Origin: Leptospiraceae bacterium
GTDB taxonomy: Bacteria; Spirochaetota; Leptospiria; Leptospirales; Leptospiraceae
Assembly (NCBI GenBank): GCA_024233865.1
Contig: JACKPA010000026.1
Span: 1-35,900 of the forward strand
DNA: 35,900 nucleotides
Direction of reading: 5' to 3'
Within the stretch, counting starts at the first letter, position 1; each line of letters starts with the position of its first letter. Shown here one piece after another: positions 16,367-22,914 of the stretch. Under the pieces are notes generated by a model, which saw nothing but the letters and a program-made list of their open reading frames with translations, searched no databases and was not told where the DNA came from. A program made the position numbers and the translations under genes.

Positions 16367-16455
16367 TTCGACAAGAGAGGAGTATCTGGCTTTAACAGTT
16401 GCGGGACAGCGGGGGATTTTCACCCACCTTCCTCCAATCGGATAAAACCATGCTT
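16325..16455 (-). promoter_or_regulatory. Cobalamin (B12) riboswitch
   Basis: Read on the minus strand, the leader of the lipoprotein operon contains the cobalamin aptamer core in the right order: GGGTGAAAATCCCCC (16425-16411), then CGCTGTCCCGCAACTGT (B12 box, about 16411-16395), then AAAGCCAGATACTCC. An upstream GGAGGAAGGTG supplies the other conserved purine strand. Downstream lies a possible expression platform (separate entry). Binding of adenosyl- or another cobalamin normally turns expression off. The exact edges are approximate, because the outer P1 helix is not clear by eye. Confidence 0.9.
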
Positions 16456-16640
16456 TAAATCGGGTTTAAAAAGTCAAGTTTTTAGAAGTTTAAAGTTAAT
16501 TTTTTTATAGAATTAAATTAGTTTCTTATCATTTTTTAAGATAAAAAAAAAATTGCTTGTAGAAAATTCAATTTATCTGATATATCCTATAAATTGGATG
16601 AAAAGAATTTGTTAAAAAATAAAATTGAAAAGAGAGAACC

Positions 16641-17045
16641 ATGGCAGAGCAAAGATCAATATTTGGAAAAAATTTTGTTATATTCAGTCAATCCAAACAA
16701 AAGAGGAAAAACACCAGAGTAAGGATGGATATTCCTTGTAAAATTTATAGTAGTGGATACCCCGACCCAATCAATGGAGTTTTAATAGAGCTTGGTATGG
16801 GAGGGTTAAAGTTTCAAAGCGGTGCTTTGCACTATGCTGAAGACAGGGTTGAACTAGAGTTTTCGTTATTAAAAAAGACTATCAATATTTCCGGAGTAAT
16901 TCTGAGGATTTCCGGAAAAAATGCGGTACTAAAAATAGGCAATCTTTCAGATGAAATAAAAGAAACCGTGCAAGACTATATCTATCACTTTTATGTAAAT
17001 AATATGGAAGATAAAAAAGCAAAAAATGCAGTAAAACTAGAATAA
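16641..17045 (+). CDS. PilZ domain protein
   Basis: 134 residues. A PilZ-type beta-barrel is recognisable: the N-terminal R-x3-R of c-di-GMP binding (Arg22-KNT-Arg26) is followed by VRMDIPCKIYSS. The usual second motif (D/N)-x-S-x-x-G is degenerate here, reading E50-L-G-M-G-G55 within VLIELGMGGLKF. Such proteins can be c-di-GMP effectors, but the altered second motif weakens that prediction. The window also encodes two GGDEF-EAL proteins, so c-di-GMP is in use. The gap upstream (16277-16640) holds the divergent B12 riboswitch and an AT-rich stretch. The ATG follows a gagagaa site. Confidence 0.82.
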   Translation: MAEQRSIFGKNFVIFSQSKQKRKNTRVRMDIPCKIYSSGYPDPINGVLIELGMGGLKFQSGALHYAEDRVELEFSLLKKTINISGVILRISGKNAVLKIGNLSDEIKETVQDYIYHFYVNNMEDKKAKNAVKLE

Positions 17046-17184
17046 CTATTTATTAATACTTGATTTACTTATATCCACTATTTTTTAAACTGAAATTCTA
17101 ATAATACTCGATAATTGTTAGTGAGTAAAAAATATTAGTAATTTATAAATAAATTCTAGTTAAAGGTATTTAGGTAATTTTTAT

Positions 17185-17472
17185 ATGGCTTGGAATACAA
17201 AAAAAATTCAAGAATCTTTAAAACAAACTGGTTATTATGGTGGTAAAATTGATGGAATTGTTAGCATAAAAACTGTCAGAGCCATCAAAGAATTTCAGAA
17301 ATCCCAGGGATTAAAATCGGATGGGGTTTTTGGAGCTACTTCTATCCGAGCAATGGAGAAGCTTCTTCAAAGAATGAATAAAGTACATAACCCGCTTGAT
17401 TCTAGATTCGATGATGAAGAAGAGGATGCTAGTGGCATTTCCGGACCAGAGTTCTTGCAAAAAGAAAAATAA
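17185..17472 (+). CDS. Peptidoglycan-binding (PG_binding_1) domain protein without signal peptide
   Basis: 95 residues. Residues 5-65 are a PG_binding_1 three-helix repeat: IQESLKQTGYYGGKIDGIVSIKT, then VRAIKEFQKSQGLKSDGVFGATSIRAMEKL. The C-terminal 30 residues are acidic and disordered-looking (DDEEEDASG). There is no signal peptide or catalytic domain, which is odd for a cell-wall binding module; it may be exported by another route or bind another partner. It converges with a lytic transglycosylase gene 6 nt away, a shared peptidoglycan theme. The ribosome site is weak (taggtaa). Confidence 0.8.
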   Translation: MAWNTKKIQESLKQTGYYGGKIDGIVSIKTVRAIKEFQKSQGLKSDGVFGATSIRAMEKLLQRMNKVHNPLDSRFDDEEEDASGISGPEFLQKEK

Positions 17473-17478
17473 AATTTA

Positions 17479-18246
17479 CTATTGGTACAATACCCAAATA
17501 TCGTTTTGATGAATTTGACCATCTCCGTGTTTTAATGCGTTATAAATTCTGTTTACAGCAATGGAATATATTTCAGTTTGTCCGTTTATGGGGATAGAAT
17601 CAAATTCCGGTTTGTTTTTGTGCTTTATAACAGACCTTCTTCCAGCATTGTAAGAACTAGATGCAAGAATTCTCGTTTTATAGTTACTACCATTGCGTTT
17701 TTTAAAATAATGGTACTCAATGGCTAAATGCCTTACACCTTCTATGATGTTCCACTTAGGATTAAATCTTTTATCTATTTTATAGAGTTGTGATTTGCTC
17801 TTTTTATATTTGCGATATAAGGATAGCAAATCTTTCCTGTATAGTAACCCCCAATACTCAGCCGTTTTACCTTTATAAACTCGTTCTCCATCTCGATTTT
17901 TTTTTTGCTTTCGGGCTTTTATAAAATTGTTGTAATTTTCAGTAATGTACGACTCTTTCCTTGGCATGAGCTGCATCAAACCTACAGCTCCAGTATTAGA
18001 AACCAAGTATTCCGAATAATGAGATTCTTTGATAATCACTGATTTAACAAACATCCAGTCTATTTTATGCTTTTCAGATTCCCTTTTGATTATTTGATTG
18101 TATTTTTTTTCGTTTGGGTAAACGTAAAAGCCATGGTTATTAAGTTTAAAAAATTTCAGGCTAAGATCAGATTTTTGAAAATCGTCAACTATATTGCAAC
18201 TCACTAAAATTAGAAGCAATATAAGAAGTTTTAATGGTATTACCAT
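17479..18246 (-). CDS. Lytic transglycosylase lipoprotein (SLT family) with inserted segment
   Basis: 255 residues. A short hydrophobic signal ends at LILVSC (Cys17), predicting a lipoprotein. The SLT domain has the catalytic Glu74 in VIIKESHYSEYLVS, the GAVGLMQLMP motif (86-95) and the C-terminal SSSYNAGRRSV motif. Between GLMQLMP and the NPKWNIIEGVRHLA helix there is a Lys/Tyr-rich stretch of about 65 residues, longer than in compact SLT domains. It cleaves the MurNAc-GlcNAc bond of peptidoglycan to 1,6-anhydro ends. The start codon lies inside a 24-bp perfect palindrome and has no evident Shine-Dalgarno. Confidence 0.88.
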   Translation of the reverse strand: MVIPLKLLILLLILVSCNIVDDFQKSDLSLKFFKLNNHGFYVYPNEKKYNQIIKRESEKHKIDWMFVKSVIIKESHYSEYLVSNTGAVGLMQLMPRKESYITENYNNFIKARKQKKNRDGERVYKGKTAEYWGLLYRKDLLSLYRKYKKSKSQLYKIDKRFNPKWNIIEGVRHLAIEYHYFKKRNGSNYKTRILASSSYNAGRRSVIKHKNKPEFDSIPINGQTEIYSIAVNRIYNALKHGDGQIHQNDIWVLYQ

Positions 18247-18257
18247 GGTAATACCAT
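18234..18257. promoter_or_regulatory. 24-bp perfect palindrome over the transglycosylase start codon
   Basis: The 24 bases are fully self-complementary (half-site ATGGTATTACCA). They cover the start codon (18244-18246 on the minus strand) and first codons of the lytic transglycosylase. As DNA it could be an operator; as RNA it would fold the start codon into a hairpin. There is no T-run. Confidence 0.6.
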
Positions 18258-18311
18258 ATTAGACGGGTTAAAGAGATCAATCAAAAAATCTCCAAGAATG
18301 AAAAATAAAAA

Positions 18312-18343
18312 TTGACATTTTAAAATACTATATAGGGTATAGT
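18312..18343 (+). promoter_or_regulatory. Candidate promoter of the CsoR-like gene
   Basis: TTGACA (18312-18317) is a perfect -35. The best -10 is TATAGT (18338-18343), giving a long 20-nt spacer. Transcription would then start at about the ATG (18352), implying a leaderless mRNA, which fits the missing Shine-Dalgarno. The operator palindrome fills the spacer. Confidence 0.5.
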
Positions 18344-18349
18344 ATTTTA
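18321..18349. promoter_or_regulatory. Operator-like inverted repeat upstream of the CsoR-like repressor
   Basis: A perfect 12-bp inverted repeat, taaaatactata (18321-18332) and tatagtatttta (18338-18349), flanks a 5-nt centre TAGGG. It lies 2 nt before the ATG of the CsoR-like gene and overlaps its promoter. CsoR operators are palindromes with AT-rich arms and a G/C-tract near the centre, so self-regulation is the natural reading. Confidence 0.7.
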
Positions 18350-18351
18350 GA

Positions 18352-18621
18352 ATGGAAACGGAAATTGATAGATCAAGCCTAATTCACCGCCTAAATAGGA
18401 TTCAAGGACAAATTGAAGCTATAAAAAAAATGATAATGGATGAAGAGAAAAGAGATTGCATGAATACATTACGTTTGTTAAAAGCAGCAAATAATGCAAT
18501 GAAAAAGTTTGGAGAAGCCTATGTAAATATGCATATAAATGAGTGTATCACCGATAATACTAGCGTAAAAAGTGTTGAAAAAGATATTAAAGAAGTAATA
18601 TCATCTGTTTTTAATTTTTAG
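18352..18621 (+). CDS. CsoR/RcnR (DUF156)-family metal- or thiol-sensing repressor
   Basis: 89 residues, all-helical. The family N-terminal helix (LIHRLNRIQGQIEAIKKMI) and the C-x24-H-x3-C fingerprint are present: Cys36, His61, Cys65, the same numbering as the Cu(I) ligands of mycobacterial CsoR. This favours copper sensing over the nickel/cobalt RcnR or the formaldehyde FrmR types, but the second-shell residues were not analysed. The protein represses by binding a palindrome and releases it on metal binding; such a palindrome lies directly upstream. The usual partners (copA ATPase, copZ) are absent. The next gene, 20 nt downstream on the same strand, is an alpha/beta hydrolase. Confidence 0.88.
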   Translation: METEIDRSSLIHRLNRIQGQIEAIKKMIMDEEKRDCMNTLRLLKAANNAMKKFGEAYVNMHINECITDNTSVKSVEKDIKEVISSVFNF

Positions 18622-18641
18622 CAATTCGTACTAGGATTTGC

Positions 18642-19568
18642 ATGATTAGCTTGATTTCGAACTGTAAAAGTAATTTCGTTTTGATTGTATTTGTTTATCT
18701 TATTTTAAGTGGATTTTTTATTCTCGCAGCTCAAAGGACAAACCGAGAATATTTAGATACAAGCAAATACTTTATTGTAAACCTGGAAAATGCTCCTTAT
18801 CCGCACTCTTCAAGAGGGAAGGGTTATAAATACAATAATAAATTCTACAATCTGCAAGACCACTACAACGATAGTCGAGTAGCATTTTATATTCCACGGG
18901 GCTATAACCAAAAAAAGAACGTAGATATATTGGTTCATTTTCATGGTTGGTACGCTGAGCTTTCGGACATTATGGAAAGGGATCGTTTGGCAGAACAAGT
19001 CAGCATTAGTAGAAAAAACGTGATTTTAATCGTGCCGCAAGGTCCAAAAAATGCACCGGATTCCGTATATGGAAAACTAGAAACCAAAAACGGATTTAAA
19101 AATTTCATAAAAGAATCTCTTACTTTATTAAAAAACAAAGGATACACAACGTCTACTCGCCCGGGAAGAATTGTAATATCCGGACACAGTGGAGCGTACC
19201 ATGTAATATCTCTTATAGTTACAAGAGGCGGGTTGATTGAAAACATAAGTGAAGTTTATCTGTTTGATGCCTTGTACGGGGAATTAGAAAAATTTGTGTA
19301 TTGGTTTGATAATTACAATGTAAAATTTATCAACCTATATATTAAACCCGGTGCGACCTATGAAAGAGTAAAAACAATTCTCGAAGACCTGAGTGATTGG
19401 GATTATCCTTATATAGACATATACTACCACCAATTAAGCAAAAAAATAATCAAAAGAAACCATATAATATTTATATCATCATCTGCGGACCACAATGAAA
19501 TAGTCCATAAAAACAATCCTTTGGCTAGACTTTTAAATGCTAGCCGGCTAAAAACAATTAAAAGGTAG
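18642..19568 (+). CDS. Secreted or membrane-anchored alpha/beta hydrolase
   Basis: 308 residues. An N-terminal hydrophobic segment (about 11-30, ending FILAAQ) is a signal peptide or anchor. An esterase-type alpha/beta hydrolase fold follows: oxyanion-side HFHGW (99-103), nucleophile elbow GHSGAYH with Ser183, acid candidate Asp209 (VYLFDALYG) and His284 or His289 (SSADHNEIVH). The substrate is unknown. An AGGA lies about 6 nt before the ATG. The 20-nt gap suggests co-transcription with the CsoR-like regulator, so the hydrolase may be metal- or stress-induced. Its stop abuts the stop of the convergent gene with no spacer. Confidence 0.8.
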   Translation: MISLISNCKSNFVLIVFVYLILSGFFILAAQRTNREYLDTSKYFIVNLENAPYPHSSRGKGYKYNNKFYNLQDHYNDSRVAFYIPRGYNQKKNVDILVHFHGWYAELSDIMERDRLAEQVSISRKNVILIVPQGPKNAPDSVYGKLETKNGFKNFIKESLTLLKNKGYTTSTRPGRIVISGHSGAYHVISLIVTRGGLIENISEVYLFDALYGELEKFVYWFDNYNVKFINLYIKPGATYERVKTILEDLSDWDYPYIDIYYHQLSKKIIKRNHIIFISSSADHNEIVHKNNPLARLLNASRLKTIKR

Positions 19569-19889
19569 CTAGCACATTCTAGTATCTTGATCTAAGATGG
19601 CAGGGTCTGTTATATATTCGTAGTTTCTTGTTCCTGTGTAAACCTCCAATATGGCATCTATCTCTTCAAACGTTTTATAACCTTCTGCTATAATTTCATA
19701 AGATTTTTCCTTGGTTACAATAAAGACCGGGAATTTTTTAACACCTAAAGAACTTACTTTTTGAGAATCTTTTTCTAATTCAAATTCAATTAAATCTACA
19801 TACTTCTCTCGAAGTTTAGATAAAACACCAGAAAAATCATAACCCTTAGTAGAGTACAAAGGATCAAGAATATATATCACTTTTAGCAT
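19569..19889 (-). CDS. Thioredoxin-fold-like small protein lacking CxxC
   Basis: 106 residues from the chosen start. Strand-helix order (VIYILDPLYST, then a helix, then DLIEFELEKD, then VSSLGVKKFPVFIV with a cis-Pro-like FP, then a strand and the helix FEEIDAIL) fits a thioredoxin-like fold. The usual CxxC position reads DPLYST, so it cannot be a classical redox enzyme; a lone Cys is the last residue. The frame stays open to 19916, but that ATG lies inside the hairpin at 19904-19930. ATG 19889 has AAGG about 7 nt upstream and starts the first beta strand, so it is preferred. No clear function. Confidence 0.65.
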   Translation of the reverse strand: MLKVIYILDPLYSTKGYDFSGVLSKLREKYVDLIEFELEKDSQKVSSLGVKKFPVFIVTKEKSYEIIAEGYKTFEEIDAILEVYTGTRNYEYITDPAILDQDTRMC

Positions 19890-19903
19890 AACAAAACCTT
19901 GTG

Positions 19904-19930
19904 ATAGAACAGGCATCTTGCCTGTTCTAT
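19904..19930. terminator. Perfect 12-bp hairpin, CAAGATG-centred
   Basis: Arms atagaacaggca (19904-19915) and tgcctgttctat (19919-19930) pair perfectly around a 3-nt loop. It lies 10 nt after the stop of the lipoprotein gene (ending 19941, minus strand) and just before the ribosome site of the next gene. It has no T-run on either side, so it is a terminator or mRNA-stabilising stem only by position. It resembles widespread dispersed palindromes of the form GGCAAGATGCC. Confidence 0.55.
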
Positions 19931-19940
19931 ATTATAAGGA

Positions 19941-20363
19941 TTATTCTTCAGAATCCTTACCACCACCTTCTTCTTTTTCTTCTTCTGCTGCAGGAGCGTC
20001 TTTAGCTGGTTCAGCTGTAGCGGCAGCTTTAGCTTGAGCGTCTTTTACCGCTTGCATAAACTCTTCAAGTGTTTTTTTCATCTCAGGGTCATCAGCAAAT
20101 TGTTTGCTAGCAGTATCCATCTCTTCAAAACTTGCATAGCCTGTTTCTTTTGCAATGTCCTGCATTTTTGCCATAAAAACGGCTTTATTACCTTCATTTC
20201 CTTCTTTTACCATAGCAACATAAGCGTCAGATTTAACATAGTCTACCATCTTTTTGAATCCGGTCATAACCTTTGTTTTTTCTGCACCGGTCTTATCGCA
20301 ACCAATAAAAAGAGAAATTCCGATAAAACTTAATAAAATACCAAGTATTTTCCAATTGTTCAT
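19941..20363 (-). CDS. Small helical lipoprotein with acidic tail
   Basis: 140 residues. Signal peptide with lipobox SLFIGC (Cys22). The mature part is predicted mostly helical (VMTGFKKMVDYVKSDAYVAMVKEG, TGYASFEEMDTASKQFADDPEMKKTLEEFM) and ends in an Ala/Glu/Gly-rich low-complexity tail (PAKDAPAAEEEKEEGGG). I do not recognise a family; similar short helical lipoproteins are common in Leptospira. The ATG follows a GAGG. It is followed by the perfect hairpin at 19904-19930. Confidence 0.75.
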   Translation of the reverse strand: MNNWKILGILLSFIGISLFIGCDKTGAEKTKVMTGFKKMVDYVKSDAYVAMVKEGNEGNKAVFMAKMQDIAKETGYASFEEMDTASKQFADDPEMKKTLEEFMQAVKDAQAKAAATAEPAKDAPAAEEEKEEGGGKDSEE

Positions 20364-20454
20364 ATATAATAGAACCTCAAAAATTTAATTGGTATATGGA
20401 ATTTTACTCTAATTGAACATGCAACCATAAAATATATTTTACCCAAATTATTTT

Positions 20455-21240
20455 TTAAATCTTTTCCACATATCCAAAACCTGAACTGTTTTTCTCTCCA
20501 AAACCGGAATAGTAGCCAAAGCGTATAAGCTCTTTTATCGCTTTTATCTCAAATTCAAAGTGAAATCCTGTTACTCTTGTTTCTTCTCTTGTATTGGCTT
20601 TGAAAGTTATAATTTTTGATTTGGGTTCATTTAATAGTTTAAAACTTAAATTTTCCATCTGCGGTTCAAAATAAGGGTCTACGATTTTATATTTAAGGAG
20701 TAGATTTTTAAAAAAAAACCTTTCAAAATCATCATCTAAAGGAGAAAGATAAGTAGGTGTTTTATGTTCCGGATATTCAAACGATACGCAGATTGGAGAT
20801 ACGGTTTGAAAAGCTTCCACGCCACTAAAGACAGGATCCGGTAGTGATTCAATCTTTGAAATAACAAATTCAACACTTGAAACACTATCTCCTATTCGCA
20901 ATCGAGTACTGTAAAAACTTCCTAAAACCAATGGACCAATAGGCTTCTCTACTCCAAAACTAATAACCAGTTCTACTTGGTTACTCAAAATAAACAATCT
21001 GTCTGATTCAATGTGGTATTGTGGAATCTTTAAAGCAGAAAAAGTAAAAGGTTTGTACTTTTTGCCTTCTTTTGATATATTAGAATCTTTAATTGCATAA
21101 CCAATGTTGCGTAAATACTTGGCTATTTTGGAATCTTCTTTTTCCAAAAGAGAGTGTATCCAAGTTGAAATTTCATACTGATAATGTATAGGTAACCTAT
21201 TTCCCTTTCCGGTTAGTTCCAATATCAATTTTAACCGCAT
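20455..21240 (-). CDS. cas6: Orphan Cas6 CRISPR RNA endonuclease, altered active site
   Basis: 261 residues, the Cas6 RAMP fold that cuts CRISPR repeat RNA. Diagnostics: N-terminal LPIHYQYEISTWIHSLL, the first ferredoxin-like half, LSPICVSF-like FQTVSPICVSFEYP, and the C-terminal glycine-rich loop FGYYSGFGEKNSSGFGYV. When set against Pyrococcus Cas6 from memory, the general-base Tyr31 position is His29 and the catalytic His46 position is Arg44 (AKYLRNIGY versus ATYLHEVKG). Either the chemistry uses His29 or cutting is lost. No other cas gene and no repeat-spacer array is visible within the window. It is divergent from the flavin oxidoreductase operon. Confidence 0.9.
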   Translation of the reverse strand: MRLKLILELTGKGNRLPIHYQYEISTWIHSLLEKEDSKIAKYLRNIGYAIKDSNISKEGKKYKPFTFSALKIPQYHIESDRLFILSNQVELVISFGVEKPIGPLVLGSFYSTRLRIGDSVSSVEFVISKIESLPDPVFSGVEAFQTVSPICVSFEYPEHKTPTYLSPLDDDFERFFFKNLLLKYKIVDPYFEPQMENLSFKLLNEPKSKIITFKANTREETRVTGFHFEFEIKAIKELIRFGYYSGFGEKNSSGFGYVEKI

Positions 21241-21393
21241 AAAAACAGAAAAACTTTTAAATATTCGTTGTAAAGTATATTTATAGTTTACTAAAAAAGT
21301 TTGTTTAACCCATAAGCATAATTAATTATTGTATTGTAAGCTTAAAAAATACAGCCTAGGCTGATGGCAAATATACAAAAATCAGGGAATAAT

Positions 21394-22914
21394 ATGAGTA
21401 ATTATCTTATCTTAGGAAGCGGTATTTCCGCTTTATCGTTTGGTGCTTTAATGGCAAAATCAGGGAAAAAGGTTCATGTTTTGGAAGCACATGAGTATCC
21501 CGGAGGGTACGGACACACTTTTTCGGAAGTTGGTGGTAAGTATAAATTTAACGCTCAATTTCATTATGTGTGGGGATGTGGAGAAGGACAATTAGTTGAT
21601 AGAGTATTGAAGCGTCTAGGTTTGGATATTCCATTTGTTCACCTTGATCCTGATGGTTTTGACCACATGCGTATACCCGGCTATTCTCTCTCAATCCCAA
21701 CAAATTATAGTGAACTTATCAAAAGGTTGAGTGACCAGTTTCCCTCGGATAGTTTAAATATAAAAAATTTTTTTGATGTAGTTAGGTCTGTTTCCAAAGG
21801 TTTGGGTTATGTTACGGAAGCGGATACTCTGTATAAAATGAACAGGTGGAGTTCATCTTTCCAAGCTCTGACTTATTACCACAATACCTTGCAAGATGTT
21901 TTTGACAGGTTTAATCTTCCGCTTCCTGTCCAGTCTTTGATTGCCTCTCAGTGGCACGACTTTTTACTGCCTCCCCAATACCTTTCTTTTTATGCTTGGG
22001 TACTTTTATTTGATGGTTATATGCACGGTGCTTTTTATCCGGAGCATCATTTTGATAGTGTGATCAATGGTTTGGTTTCCGTAATCCGGCAAAACGGTGG
22101 AACCATCGAATTCCAAAAAGAGGTAGTGGGGATTAACGTAAAAGGAGGTCAAGTGTTAGAAATACTAGCCCAAAACCCAAACAATCCACATGAACGTTTT
22201 ACCTACCAAGCGAAAGAGTATGTCTGTAATATGGATCCAAAACGGACTGCAAGCATGATTGGCTGGAACCATTTTTCAAAAGACATTCGAAAAAAGCTAT
22301 CTTATGAATATTCTCCTTCCAACTTCATGATTTATGCAGCCGTTTCCGATTTAGATTTGAAAGAACTGGGGTTTGGGAAATGGAATAATTTTCATAGTAG
22401 CGAGTTGGACTTAAACAAAGCTTTTCATAAAATGTATTATGAATTTGACTATTCTGCCCCTTCTTTTGCTCTCTGCACACCATCACTCATGACCACTGAT
22501 CATTCGGGCTGTCCGGAAGGACGTTCTCTTGTGGAAATTCTAACGGTTGCTAATTACGAATATTTTAAACGACTTAAATTCACGAGTCCGAAAGACTATA
22601 AAGCTTCTAAAAAATACGTTATGGACTGTCTATTGGATGTGGTAGAAAAAGAATACATACCAAATTTTAGGGACATTGCTCCCTTTCACATAACAGGATC
22701 CCCTACAACTAATGAAAGGTTTTGCTGGAGTCCGGAAGGACATTCCTATGGTTCTAACCTAACACCTCAAAATATGGGAATAGGACGTTTAAACTACAAT
22801 AGCTCTTTAAAAAATCTGTATTTTTGTAACGCTTCTTCAGGATACGCTGGTTTTTATGGAGGGTTTTGGACTGGTTCTAGGTTATATAAAACTTTAATGA
22901 GAGAGGAAATATGA
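21394..22914 (+). CDS. FAD-dependent oxidoreductase, phytoene desaturase/carotenoid isomerase type
   Basis: About 506 residues. Opens with the dinucleotide-binding fold YLILGSGISALSFGALMAKSG and KVHVLEAHEYPGGYGHTF, the GG doublet typical of the CrtI/CrtISO/RetSat superfamily. It ends with the second FAD contact NLYFCNASSGYAGFYGGFWTGSRL. No membrane segment. Substrate unknown: carotenoid, retinoid or other polyene are options, and no phytoene synthase is in the window. The frame is open from ATG 21364. I prefer ATG 21394, where AGGGA lies 5 nt upstream and the protein starts just before the beta strand. It overlaps the next flavoprotein gene by 4 nt (ATGA), so the two probably work as a pair. 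Confidence 0.85.
   Translation: MSNYLILGSGISALSFGALMAKSGKKVHVLEAHEYPGGYGHTFSEVGGKYKFNAQFHYVWGCGEGQLVDRVLKRLGLDIPFVHLDPDGFDHMRIPGYSLSIPTNYSELIKRLSDQFPSDSLNIKNFFDVVRSVSKGLGYVTEADTLYKMNRWSSSFQALTYYHNTLQDVFDRFNLPLPVQSLIASQWHDFLLPPQYLSFYAWVLLFDGYMHGAFYPEHHFDSVINGLVSVIRQNGGTIEFQKEVVGINVKGGQVLEILAQNPNNPHERFTYQAKEYVCNMDPKRTASMIGWNHFSKDIRKKLSYEYSPSNFMIYAAVSDLDLKELGFGKWNNFHSSELDLNKAFHKMYYEFDYSAPSFALCTPSLMTTDHSGCPEGRSLVEILTVANYEYFKRLKFTSPKDYKASKKYVMDCLLDVVEKEYIPNFRDIAPFHITGSPTTNERFCWSPEGHSYGSNLTPQNMGIGRLNYNSSLKNLYFCNASSGYAGFYGGFWTGSRLYKTLMREEI

Noticed and set aside
16277..16423. N-terminal extension of the first lipoprotein frame (start near 16423)
   Set aside because: It would translate through the cobalamin aptamer; the AGGAGG and signal peptide support ATG 16276.
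19890..19916. Upstream start for the thioredoxin-like protein
   Set aside because: That ATG lies in the loop/stem of a perfect hairpin; ATG 19889 has a ribosome site and starts the fold.
20364..21363. CRISPR array beside cas6
   Set aside because: No direct repeats with regular spacing on either side of the gene or elsewhere in the window.
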